Counted from the stretch's first letter, positions 1 through 8,979 are shown. The stretch: DNA of 64,000 nt from Drechmeria coniospora (GCF_001625195.1 NC_054389.1:3406520-3470519), one strand, 5' to 3'. A program made the numbers and translations. The notes: a model not told the origin generated them from the sequence alone.

Positions 1-774
1 ATATCAGATTCTGGTAATGTTCAATGAGCATGTAAACACGTGGGCGCGCATGACTGCGAGACTCGAATACTTTGCACACAAACATCACTACCTGCATGAG
101 AATATTTTTAATCCGAAGGGGTAATTTCATCCGAGACATTCAGCCCTCTCGCCATCCATCGTACTTCAAGAATGGGAGAATTTATTTCCAAGCTATCAAA
201 TTGATGTTTACTGATTTTTTTTCGGCCAGTTTAGTTCGCGTCCTTCCTAGTATCTTCAGTCGTACATCCAGGGAAGGCTGCCAGGTTCAAGAATATCAAT
301 CAAGCCGTACAAGTACTTGAAAAAATATTGCGTGGAGAAAACAGTGCAAATAACATTCGAACCAGCAAATAAGACATTCTATAATCCTTTGGGGGAGTTA
401 CTTATAAGTCAGCATATGTACGGAAATAAATACAGTGCTGGTGCTGGTAATACGAGGGGCAACGACCGAAGGGCATATTATGGACCCAAAAAAAGATGCG
501 CACGGAGAACAACTGGGGCAACTTACGGAGTATAGAAAAACAGCTAGCTTACATAAGTAACGATACGTACTTGGCCCCGAGAACGGAAGGAGAAATCTAC
601 TTAGTCATCACGAATTTTACAAGTATGCTTGTCAATTTTAGGGCAACCTGACTTGCACACAAAAAAGTTTGAATTACCATCTCAACTCCCTCTTCCAGCC
701 TTTGTGCAACTTCGAAGCAGTTTCTTTGGCAAGCAAACCACGAGCCTCTGCCAACTTACACCCCAACCGAAACA
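1..774. other. Intergenic region upstream of rpl12
   Basis: No gene is supported here. The open frames are short and resemble nothing I recognise. The last ~150 bases are pyrimidine-rich on the plus strand and should hold the rpl12 promoter and 5' leader. No convincing TATA box was seen. The 3' end of a gene lying to the left of the window cannot be excluded. Confidence 0.5.
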
Positions 775-1523
775 ATGCGTAAGGATAATTCCATCTCGGT
801 GTTATCTCGACTTTTTTTTTTAACTAGGGAAACTCTCCAGCTCCTAAGTTCGACCCGAATGAGGTGAAGGTTATGTATGTGTTGCCCATGGCATGAAGAG
901 TACTTCATTTCAAAATCCTGACCTCCTACTAGCCACCTCCGAGCCACCGGTGGTGAGGTTGGTGCGTCGTCGGCCCTGGCCCCGAAGATCGGCCCTCTAG
1001 GTTTGTCACCGAAGAAGGTGGGCGAAGACATCGCCAAGGCTACTGGTGACTGGGTAGGGAGCTGTCGAACATTCTAATGGACTTCCAATTATCTGATAAC
1101 GGTATTATAGAAAGGGTTGCGAGTGACAGTGAAGCTCACTATTCAGAACCGCCAAGCTGCCGTGTCGGTCGTGCCTACCGCATCCTCTCTGATCATCAAG
1201 GCGTTGAAGGAGCCACCTCGCGATCGAAAGAAGGAGAAGAACATCAAGCACAACAAGTCTGTAAGCCTGGAAGAGATCATTGACATTGCCCGCACCATGC
1301 GCTACAAGTCCTTTTCCAAGGAACTGAAGGGTACAGTCAAGGAGATCTTGGGAACTGCCTACAGCGTTGGATGCCAAGTTGATGGCAAGCCTCCCAAGGC
1401 CATCATCGAGGGTATTGACAGCGGCGATATTGACAGTAAGAAACCATTCGCCATCGTCTTGACATGTGTCATTGACGGCCGAGATCATTTTGTTAACGTA
1501 ATTGAACAGTCCCTGAGGAGTAA
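775..1523 (+). CDS. rpl12: 60S ribosomal protein L12 (uL11)
   Basis: Large-subunit ribosomal protein that binds the GTPase-associated rRNA centre at the stalk base. Five exons were reconstructed: 775-778, 841-874, 933-1053, 1111-1435 and 1510-1523, giving 165 residues, the usual length for eukaryotic L12. The first exon holds only ATGC; splicing gives the N-terminus [20 protein letters not shown]. The next block [20 protein letters not shown] is also typical of the family. Introns begin GTAAGG, GTATGT, GTAGGG and GTAAGA. The last intron separates IDSGDID from the tail IPEE and stop; unspliced reading would give an unrelated extension of about 40 residues. Multiple 5' introns are usual for ribosomal protein genes of these fungi. 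The gene is intact and lies just left of a transposon-rich island. Confidence 0.96.
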
Positions 1524-2247
1524 CTTGCCTGGTTTGAGGCCCAAGTTTTTATAGCCCAATTAATTACTTGCGACTCGAAAGCAAGTCACGGCTATGGAAA
1601 CCCCCGTCCAGTACAAATTTTGAGCAGTTTCCCAACGAGTGGCAATTCGTGACGTTTCGTCCAAGTGAGAAACACTGTTTGTTCAGTCAGATGCGGCTTG
1701 ACCTAACAAAATTGCCACGATCTTTCGCATCGCATAGTATCGTCTATTGTTTTGTCTATTGTTTTGGACTAGGTAATTTGACATATGTCGACACAACTGA
1801 CCTAACTACCTTGGCTACACTCTGAAATCTACTGCTTCTCCAATAGTATTTTTCAATTTTTGTTCAAGGAAGAAAAAACTCCCGGCCTTATACTCACCTC
1901 AACACTCTTGCATTCTGTGAGTGGAGTGGTCCATTAATATGGCCAATATTTCATATTATTATATTACTTTAATTATTATAGTAAATTAGAAATTTTACAT
2001 ATTAATATCAATAGAAGGGTTTTTTATTGGTTCATTAACTAAGCGTGTTTAATATATAATACTGTTACTTAATTTTATTATTTTGGAGACAGATTTCTTA
2101 CATTTTATTTGTTTTAAGTATTGCTTTTCTTTATATAGTAAATTTAAAGTATTTTATAAGATAATAGTAATAATAATATTATACTTATTCTATGTATGAA
2201 ATAAATATTATTATATAATAAATATACAATTTTACTTTTGAGATTGT
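1524..2247. other. Intergenic, becoming very AT-rich
   Basis: No gene is visible. The first ~300 bases have ordinary composition and form the 3' flank of rpl12. From about 1850 the DNA becomes strongly AT-rich, with long A/T runs and no open frame, and runs into the first LTR-like element. This looks like decayed repeat sequence, consistent with RIP-type mutation, but there is no alignable parent. Confidence 0.6.
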
Positions 2248-2612
2248 TGTTACTGTTATGGTATCGGGCTTAGCCCGATATAGGAGAACGGAGGGAACCA
2301 AGGGACCCACTAGGAGGAACGCACACAACTAGAAGCCCTAGTTGCCAAGCAGTTTTCCTATCCTTCAAGTCTTTTAATAAACATTATTGAGAGTCCTAGA
2401 GCAGTCGCCTAGCGACTCCGTAATAGTTACGAAGCTGACTAGCAGGAAGGCAGTATGCGCAAAGACTGTAGAATTTTCGAACTGAGGAAGAAAAGAGACA
2501 GAAAACAGTAAGTACGGAGAGGAAGGGGCTATATACCCAGACGGCCCGCGCATTACGTAATGAAGAGTATAGGGTAGGCTAGGAAGAGAGTGCGATATAC
2601 AATATCGTTACA
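2248..2612 (-). mobile_element. Solo LTR-like element, family B, interrupted by a family A copy
   Basis: Reverse-complement copy of the 181-bp element at 34422-34602. It has TG...CA ends and a perfect 5-bp target duplication ATTGT at 2243-2247 and 2613-2617. A family A element (2254-2425) sits six bases inside its left end. Once that insert is removed the two halves rejoin. The element carries a TATATA stretch (GCTATATAC on the plus strand, near 2530), as expected for a promoter in an LTR. No internal retrotransposon domain is present. Confidence 0.85.
2254..2425 (+). mobile_element. Solo LTR-like element, family A (young copy)
   Basis: A 172-bp element starting TGTTATGGTATCGGG and ending GACTCCGTAATA. 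The 5-bp duplications GTTAC lie at 2249-2253 and 2426-2430. Near its left end is the inverted repeat TATCGGGCTTAGCCCGATA, and AATAAA occurs in its right third (TTTTAATAAAC). It is nested in the family B element 2248-2612, so it inserted later. Five other near-identical copies of 168-171 bp lie in the first 7 kb. Confidence 0.9.
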
Positions 2613-2724
2613 ATTGTTATGTTATGTTATAGTATTGGGCTAAGCCTAACAATACAACATGAGACGAAGGGAGACAATAGGCCTACCTAAGAGGCGCATA
2701 TAGAAAGGAAGCCCTAATTAATAA

Positions 2725-2884
2725 TGTAAGGCGCGCTACAGGCGTGTAGGCCTTATAAGCGAATGTGAGGTGCAGTACCCGCACTAAGTGCGGATACTGG
2801 CGGATCTTTTGACAGTTTGGCCATTTGGTCGAACGGTTAACTGGTCTATTGTCCATATGGGCACACCTCCCCATATGTGTTACA
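2725..2884 (+). mobile_element. LTR-like element, family C
   Basis: A 160-bp element starting TGTAAGGCGCGC and ending ATATGTGTTACA. It is flanked by a perfect 5-bp duplication AATAA (2720-2724 and 2885-2889) and inserted in the old family A copy 2625-3141. A second, 5'-truncated copy lies at about 4021-4455. It contains paired blocks such as CCCGCACTAAGTGCGGAT that can form a hairpin. No coding capacity. Confidence 0.82.
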
Positions 2885-2956
2885 AATAAGTAGTCTTCTT
2901 TTCTTTAAGTCTTTTAATAAACTTTATTAAAATTCTTAGAGCAGCTGCTTAGTAAC

Positions 2957-3127
2957 TGTTATGGTATCGGGCTTAGCCCAATATAGGAGAACGGAGGGAA
3001 CTAAGGGACCCACTAGGAGGAACGCACACAACTAGAAGCCCTAGTTGTCAAGTAGCTTTCCCTCCTTCAAGTCTTTTAATAAACATCACTGAGAGTCCTA
3101 GAGCAGTCGCCTAGCGACTCCGTAACA
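2957..3127 (+). mobile_element. Solo LTR-like element, family A (young copy)
   Basis: A 171-bp element with TGTTATGG...CCGTAACA ends and perfect 5-bp duplications GTAAC at 2952-2956 and 3128-3132. It is inserted nine bases from the right end of the older family A copy that starts at 2625. Confidence 0.9.
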
Positions 3128-3498
3128 GTAACCCTGTAATATTTTTAAGACTAAATTATATTATAGGTTTACTATAGCTATTACTATAGGAATTTTATAA
3201 CTGTTCTATATAAAAATAGAATAGCATAAAGGTATTGTTATTATAAATAGTTATAATAAATACTTTAAGCTGTTATAGTATTGGGCTTAGCCCGATGTGG
3301 GATACAAGATGGAGGGAACTAACGGACCTACTAGGGAACGCACATAAACCAGAAGCCCTAATTGGTAAGTAGTTTTCCCTTCTTTAAGTCTTTTAATAAA
3401 CATTATTGAGAGTCCTAGAGCAGTAGCTGTAACGATATCGTATATCGTACTATTTTTCTGGCCCACCCTACACTCTTCATTACGTAATGCGCGGACTA

Positions 3499-3666
3499 TG
3501 TTATGGTATCGGGCTTAGCCCGATATAGGAGAACGAAGGGAACCAAGGGACCCACTAGGAGGAACGCACACAACTGGAAGCCCTAGTTGTCAAGTAGTTT
3601 TCCCTCCTTCAAGTCTTTTAATAAACATCATTGAGAGTAGAGCAGTCGCCTAACGACTCCGTAACA
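3499..3666 (+). mobile_element. Solo LTR-like element, family A (young copy, second-level nest)
   Basis: A 168-bp family A element inside the family B element 3428-3997. The flanking 5-mers are GACTA (3494-3498) and GACCA (3667-3671), differing by one transition. A few bases are missing near GAGAGTAGAGCAG compared with the 171-bp copies. Confidence 0.85.
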
Positions 3667-3725
3667 GACCACCTATATATATAGCCTCTTCCTCCTCGTA
3701 CTTACTGTTTTCTTTATCTTTTCTT

Positions 3726-3926
3726 TGTTATGGAGTCACTAGTACTACCAGTATCTAGTGGTCGGAAATAGTTGTTAAGAAATCTACGGAACACTAACTC
3801 AAGGTACTAGGCATTGGAGTACTTATACTCCAATGCCTGCTTAGTCATAGGATACGAGTCACGTGCGGTAGCACGTGACTCTATCCTAGGACATAGCTCT
3901 ATTAGGCAAAGCCTAATATCATAACA
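3726..3926 (+). mobile_element. LTR-like element, family D
   Basis: A 201-bp element starting TGTTATGGAGTCAC and ending AATATCATAACA, with a perfect 5-bp duplication TTCTT (3721-3725 and 3927-3931). It sits inside the family B element. It contains three inverted repeats: GCATTGGAGT/ACTCCAATGC, GAGTCACGTGC/GCACGTGACTC and TATTAGGC/GCCTAATA. There is no open frame. A 44-bp deletion derivative in the opposite orientation lies at 4040-4083. Confidence 0.82.
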
Positions 3927-4039
3927 TTCTTCCTCCTTAGTTCGAAAATTCTACAGTCTTTGCACATACTGCCTTCCTGCTAGTCAGCATCGTGACAGTA
4001 GCCTAGTGACTCCGTAACAGTTGGCCGTATAAGCGAATG

Positions 4040-4083
4040 TGTTATGATATTAGGCTTTGCCTAATATTATAACATCCATAACA
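4040..4083 (-). mobile_element. 44-bp miniature derivative of family D with target duplication
   Basis: Read on the minus strand, both ends match those of the 201-bp family D element (TGTTATGGA at one end, AATATCATAACA-like at the other). Almost the whole interior is absent. A perfect 5-bp duplication GAATG flanks it (4035-4039 and 4084-4088). Most of it is the inverted repeat around ATTAGGCTTTGCCTAAT. It either inserted at full length and was later deleted, or it moved as a miniature. Confidence 0.7.
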
Positions 4084-4201
4084 GAATGTGAGGTGCAGAA
4101 CCCGCACTATGTGCAGATACTAGCGGATCTTTTGATAGTTTTGGCCATTTGGCCTAACGGTTAACTAGTCTATTGTCTATATGGGCACATCTCCCTATGT
4201 G

Positions 4202-4445
4202 TGTTATAGTATCGGGCTTAGTGTTATGGTATCGGGCTTAGCCCGATATACAAGAACGGAGGGAACCAAGGGACCCACTAGGAAGCACGCACACAACTAG
4301 AAGCCCTAGTTGCTAAGTAGTTTTCCCTCCTTCAAGTCTTTTAATAAACATCATTGAGAGTCCTAGAGCAGTCGCCTAGCGACTCCGTAACACTTAGCCC
4401 GATACCATAACACCCCTAGAGCAGTTGCCTAGTGACTCCTTAACA
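4202..4445 (+). mobile_element. Internally deleted family A copy, interrupted by a young family A copy
   Basis: The outer element begins TGTTATAGTATCGGGC and, after the 4222-4392 insertion is removed, continues CTTAGCCCGATACCATAACA and then jumps to the family A 3' end (CCTAGAGCAG...TTAACA). The flanking 5-mers ATGTG (4197-4201) and TTGTG (4446-4450) are a probable target duplication with one mismatch. About 100 internal bases are missing compared with other copies. Confidence 0.65.
4222..4392 (+). mobile_element. Solo LTR-like element, family A (young copy)
   Basis: A 171-bp element flanked by perfect 5-bp duplications CTTAG (4217-4221 and 4393-4397). It inserted exactly in the loop of the CGGGCTTAGCCCG palindrome of another family A element, so that palindrome is split between its two sides. 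Confidence 0.9.
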
Positions 4446-4508
4446 TTGTGTTACATATTCTTTAACACATAACTGCTTTAAATAACACGTCTTGTATTAT
4501 TATAATAA

Positions 4509-5947
4509 TTAATCCATCTTGTCCTGGAGAGACCTTGCTACTCTGCTATAAAACTTTGATGCATGCGACTGAGGGAATGTAATTTCTTCTAAGAGATAGT
4601 TAGGGAGTAACGCTATTAAGCTCCTGTCCCGATCTGAATCCAGTTGTGGCTTATAGGTTAACTGGGCCTCGTCAGACATGTCGTTGCCCGTAGTATGTTC
4701 TAGCTCAAGCTGGAAATGCAATGCTATAGGTAAAGGTAAGAATTCTTGAAGGGGTTACGTTGCAGGAACGCAGCAAGAAGTATTCACATACAGCCATTTC
4801 TACCCAGCTGGAGACAATCGAACACGTCTTCCTTAACTCCACACCGCAGCCTATTTATAGTGAGGCCTGTAAGTTCACGATATAGACACTCATTTGCCTG
4901 TTGTTGCTCGACTGCTGGCAAATTCATATCGGCTGACGCTATAGACCCCAGTGAAATACCAGTAGTCTCAGAGTTCGTACTAGTACCTACCTTGGGGGCT
5001 TTCGTAGGCAGTAACTTGATGCCAGAGCGAGCGGATAATAGAGACGCTCCTAACTCGACATTCTTGGCTTCAAGATTGCCAATATTGTATTCATTTTGCT
5101 GCAGTAATCGCTGGATTCGCCCCTCATCCCTAGCAATCCCAGACTGCGTTGCAAGCTCACTTGCAAGTTCAGAAAGTAGTTCGTTTGAATCTTGGTTGTT
5201 AGCGATAGTTGTTCTTCACAACCTGCGTCGGCACCACACACGTACCATTGATATTTGTTTCGGCCTGGTTCCTTAAACGTTCAAAATTGCATTCCGCTGC
5301 TTTTATACCAACTTCCCTCAGGTCTCTATGCCTCATTTCCAAATTTTCATATTTCCGCTTAAGTTCGCCAAACCGTTGCCGAATTGAAATATCGTCCAAT
5401 TGATGCCCATAAGGCATACTTGAACCACCATCCTCCAGATCATCTGTCAGGTGACCGTCGAGGATGTTGGATTGCTGACATTCGTTCGTGTCCTGCCAAG
5501 GATTAATAGGCTGTTGCATTTGGGCTGCATTCACATTTTAGCAATAGAACAGGCTAGTCGTCTCGTGCCGCTTCTTGCAACACTCCAGACGCCACAGGTG
5601 CGCTTACTCAAGTCTTTGGGCCAGCTCTGAGATGTCTGGATACCTCTGTACACCTTACGATCATTTGCAATTGTTAACTGCGGTGGCGAAATTTTTGCAG
5701 TTGCTTTGAGAGATTCTGCGCTCATCGTTTCAGCCAGAGCGTGCTCCGCAGTTGCTGAAGTAATTGTCGTTTCCCGATTCACAGTCCGACGGGCACCAGG
5801 TAGTACCGCTTTCGTTATTTTTTTAGCCGTTTTCGATGGCCCCCTGGGTGCCCTCTTTGTTGCTCTTGATACTGCTGGAACAACAGGCCCAGAGCTATCA
5901 ACGTCGTGGCCAAGAGGGTCCAAATGCATTTCGAAACTTCCCGCCAT
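4509..5947 (-). CDS. pcs1: Monopolin complex subunit Csm1/Pcs1
   Basis: Coiled-coil kinetochore and nucleolar protein. Csm1/Pcs1 forms V-shaped homodimers that cross-link kinetochore components and help prevent merotelic attachment; in yeast it also acts at rDNA. Four exons on the minus strand (5947-5659, 5524-5246, 5190-4792, 4723-4509) give 393 residues. The N-terminus is basic and disordered (about 1-140). A coiled coil begins near FGELKRKYENLEMRHRDLRE, ending in the typical REVGIKAAECNFERLR. The C-terminal globular domain has VFDCLQLGRNGSLHF and later LPNYLLEEITFP and HASKFYSRV, which mark the family. Introns start GTAAGG, GTACGT and GTATGT, with CTAA-type branch sites; the codon split by the last intron restores GRNGSLHF. 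The gene is intact although it sits between LTR-like clusters, with its stop codon only ~54 bases from the nearest element. Confidence 0.9.
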
Positions 5948-6487
5948 TTTGGGGGTACGTCACGATAAAAAGAATCGCCCGTTGCTTGCAAGTGCGGTGA
6001 ATGGACGTCCGGAAGGCGTGGTCGACGCGATTTGAAGATGCTAGTTCACAGGTGCATTCATGTTCCGTGACCAGCATTAGCATGACCATCTGCGTGCGAT
6101 GAGGTGGATCCCACTCGAGGGGACCAGAGTCACCACGGTCTAACTTAACTTGCCTACCTCAGCCTCTACAGGCTATCTTAACAACTGCTCAAACCGGCTA
6201 GACCTACTGACCGAGGGGATTAAAAATATAGCTACGGAGTAGGCTGGGTAATATGAATGATTTCACTAATCGAACTAATTCAGAAATCTTATTTCTCTGT
6301 ATTTTAATAACTTCCGTCTAATTAATATACAATATTGATGTTATTACTCTAAGTTATGTCCAAAAAATAGTACATCATATTGTTTTTGTCTAAGAGCTTG
6401 CAAAGATATATAGATATAGTATTAGTCATTTTCTTTTAGACTTTAGGTCATTTAGTAAATCTTATTGATCGTTTAAAACTGAGCCGC

Positions 6488-6658
6488 TGTTATGGTATCG
6501 GGCTTAGCCCGATATACAAGAACGGAGGGAACCAAGGGACCCACTAGGAAGTACGCACACAACTAGAAGCCCTAGTTGCCAAGTAGTTTTCCTTCCTTCA
6601 AGTCTTTTAATAAACATCATTGAGAGTCCTAGAGCAGTCGCCTAGCGACCCCGTAACA
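6488..6658 (+). mobile_element. Solo LTR-like element, family A (young copy)
   Basis: A 171-bp element, TGTTATGGTATCGGG to GACCCCGTAACA, with perfect 5-bp duplications GCCGC (6483-6487 and 6659-6663). It stands alone in AT-rich DNA. Confidence 0.92.
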
Positions 6659-6750
6659 GCCGCCTTTAAAATAAATTATTAGTAAAATCCTATTTTAACT
6701 TTTCTACTGTTGTACTCTTTGTATATGCTCTTTTTAACTTATAGCCCTGC

Positions 6751-6921
6751 TGTTATGGTATCGGGCTTAGCCCGATATAGGAGAACGGAGAGAACCAAGG
6801 GACCCACTAGGAGGAACGCACACAACTAGAAGCCCTAGTTGCTAAGTAGTTTTCCCTCCTTCAAGTCTTTTAATAAACATCATTGAGAGTCCTAGAGCAG
6901 TCGCCTAGCGACTCCGTAACA
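6751..6921 (+). mobile_element. Solo LTR-like element, family A (young copy)
   Basis: A 171-bp element with perfect 5-bp duplications CCTGC (6746-6750 and 6922-6926). It is nearly identical to the copy at 6488 and lies only 92 bases downstream of it in the same orientation. Confidence 0.92.
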
Positions 6922-7600
6922 CCTGCAATTTTATTTGTATTATTACTTTGAAAAATATTTATTATTAGTATTAATATACGATATCATCACATTAATAAGA
7001 ATATTCATCATCTTCTTCTTCTTGTTAGCAATATTGTTGTTGTTATATTACGCTTCTTGTATTTGAAATTCTATAGCATATTTCATATTTATCTATGAGC
7101 TATGTGGTATAAGTAGAAAAAGGTAAAATAAACAATGCACATACATAATGCTGTTATAGTAACAAGGCTAATAATATTTGAGATATTATTCCAATAATAT
7201 ATGTTTATCCATAAGCTGCTAATACAGAACTGGAATATATCATAAATATAGAAATATGTATGCAACAGAAAGCAAAAAGGAGTTTGTACAGTCTGCAACG
7301 AAATGATACGTACTTTGTAGAAGCGTTCACCAGCTAATATTAGTTTACTTTTGCGCGATCCAAGCATGAAAAAAAAGTTACACAAGTGTAATAAGTAGTC
7401 TTGTTCGAGGTATGGCGACATTTCACCTTGAAAAGATTGCCCCACCTTTCATCGCCTGACCCGTGCCACCTTAACCTGACTGAGCAGCACGTACGGAGTA
7501 ATTACTGTCTTCCGGGTGCTTGCGTTGTATCTTGCGATCCCCTGTTCTCGAGCCACCTCAAGCCAGACTTGCAACCCGCTGACTGCGCCTGGTTTTTGGG

Positions 7601-8979
7601 ATGGCCGAACGACGAAAATTTGGCGACATCGCCGTGGATCTTTTGCTCTTCGCTGGAATGGTACAAGAACCAACCATATTGTGGTAGAGCGGAAGCAAGT
7701 ACTGACGTTACAATACCTCAGATGACAGCTGGTCTCTATATGGCACGGAACTTCCTGAATCCGATGCTGAGCAACTTGGCAGATCCAGAAAAGGAAAGGC
7801 ATGAGCAGGCCCGGCGACAAGCAAAGGCACACTTGGAACGACTCAACCGTCGGAAGATGGAAGAAGATGAACAACATGATAGCAATGGCCCTTGTCTCGA
7901 GAACTTGACGCTCAACGAATACGAGAACCTGATTGCTTTAGAGATGATAGGCCCAGAAGATATACGCGTAGGATTTGACGGTAAGGCCGTCTGGAACGGT
8001 ACTTTCATTCTGTGCATATGTTATTGACCCCTTTCCATAGATGTCGGGGGACTTGACCTGATTATCGAAGAGGTTAGGGAATCGGTCATATACCCTCTTA
8101 CGATGCCTCAACTATACTCTCATGCCGCCCCGCTGCTCTCGGCACCGTCCGGTGTGCTTTTTTTTGGGCCTCCTGGGTGTGGCAAGACGATGCTGGCGAA
8201 GGCTATCGCTCATGAGAGTGGAGCGTCCTTTATTAACTTGCACATATCAACCATGACGGAGAAGTGGTACGGTGACTCAAATAAGATAGTCCGGGCTGTC
8301 TTTTCGCTCGCCCGCAAGGTGCAGCCCGCCATCATATTCATCGATGAGATCGACGCAGTATTGGGAACGCGAAGGAGTGGCGAGCATGAGGCCAGTGGTA
8401 TGGTGAAAGCAGAGTACAGAACCTTTCCAAGCGAGCAAATTCCGGACGCGCTAATCTTTCGCTGTCAGGTTTATGACACTATGGGATGGTTTAACGTCGG
8501 CAGACGAATCAGGTTTGCCTGCACGGATTGTGGTGCTCGGTGCGACGAACCGAATTCATGACATTGACGAGGCAATCCTCCGACGTATGCCCAAAAAGTT
8601 TCCAGTCCCGCTTCCCGGCCTGGAGCAACGGCGACGGATACTACAACTGATTCTGCAAGACACCAAGACCGATGCCGACAGTTTCGACCTCGTGCATGTG
8701 GCCAAGGTAACTGCGGGCATGTCTGGTAGCGATCTCAAGGAGGCATGCCGAGACGCTGCCATGGCACCGGTGCGTGAATACATGCGTGAGCATAGACGTG
8801 AAGGGCGACCCATTCCAACCATTGACGCGAGCCAACTCCGTGGTATCAGAACTCAAGATTTCGTAGGGCGGCGGTCATACGTTCAAGGTGCTACGATAGC
8901 TTCCGGAGGAGACCCAGGCAGTAGCCGCGCACCCAAGGCAAAAAGCTCCGGCTCTAGCGATCATGGGGAAGTTAAATAA
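7601..8979 (+). CDS. msp1: Msp1/ATAD1-type mitochondrial outer-membrane AAA ATPase
   Basis: Membrane-anchored AAA ATPase that pulls mislocalised tail-anchored proteins out of the mitochondrial outer membrane and peroxisomes. Exons 7601-7660, 7722-7980, 8041-8413 and 8469-8979 give 400 residues. The start is chosen at [20 protein letters not shown], which matches the family N-terminus and begins the membrane segment (about 8-32). It is followed by the linker helix with [16 protein letters not shown]. The AAA domain has Walker A GPPGCGKT (about 149-156), Walker B IIFIDEID (about 204-211) and [19 protein letters not shown] restored across the third intron. The block [15 protein letters not shown] and the C-terminal [15 protein letters not shown] also fit. 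The open frame extending upstream to 7401 is intergenic sequence. Key ATPase residues are present. Confidence 0.94.

Larger units (their letters stand above)
2625..3141 (+). mobile_element. Old family A copy carrying two later insertions
   Basis: Diverged family A element. It starts TGTTATAGTATTGGGC and resumes after two insertions to end CCTGTAATA. Compared with young copies it shows mostly C-to-T and G-to-A changes, for example CTTAGTAAC against CCTAGCGAC, as expected of RIP or deamination. It hosts a family C element (2725-2884) and a young family A element (2957-3127). No target duplication is left around the outer ends. Confidence 0.75.
3428..3997 (+). mobile_element. Solo LTR-like element, family B, interrupted twice
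   Basis: Family B element from TGTAACGATATCG to CATCGTGACA with a perfect 5-bp duplication GTAGC (3423-3427 and 3998-4002). It is split by a family A insertion (3499-3666) and a family D insertion (3726-3926). After removing both it aligns end to end with 34422-34602, including the TATATAG promoter-like stretch. Confidence 0.85.
3271..4019 (+). mobile_element. Old family A copy hosting a three-level nest
   Basis: Diverged family A element beginning TGTTATAGTATTGGGC at 3271. It is interrupted at 3428 and resumes at 3998 to end GACTCCGTAACA at 4019. The interruption is a family B element, which itself carries a family A and a family D insertion. Removing the nest restores AGAGCAGTAGCCTAGTGACTCC, collinear with the family A consensus. 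No outer target duplication is recognised. Confidence 0.78.
4021..4455 (+). mobile_element. Truncated family C copy with nested insertions
   Basis: This region matches the 3' part of the family C element at 2725-2884, from GTATAAGCGAATG to its end TGTGTTACA. The first ~28 bases of the family are missing at the junction with the preceding family A end. The copy is interrupted by the 44-bp family D derivative (4040-4083) and by the old family A copy at 4202-4445. Confidence 0.65.
5948..7600. other. Intergenic AT-rich DNA with two family A elements
   Basis: No gene is supported. Outside the two LTR-like copies (6488-6658 and 6751-6921) the stretch from about 6230 to 7100 is AT-rich and full of short A/T repeats. 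The last ~400 bases have normal composition and must include the promoter of the Msp1 gene. Confidence 0.6.

Noticed and set aside
350..375. Possible tRNA B-box (TTCGAACC) on the minus strand
   Set aside because: No A-box or cloverleaf could be built around it.
775..1554. rpl12 as a broken or pseudogenised copy, because in-frame reading is interrupted several times
   Set aside because: Four GT-AG introns restore a complete 165-residue L12 with normal ends.
2248..4455. CRISPR-like or tandem array
   Set aside because: The repeats are dispersed insertions with individual target duplications and nesting, not regularly spaced units.
4509..5947. Several separate small minus-strand genes
   Set aside because: Three introns with matching phases join them into one Csm1/Pcs1 protein; splice junctions recreate conserved residues.
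7401..7600. Extended N-terminus for the Msp1 gene
   Set aside because: The open frame upstream is intergenic; [16 protein letters not shown] at 7601 in another frame, followed by an intron, matches the family.
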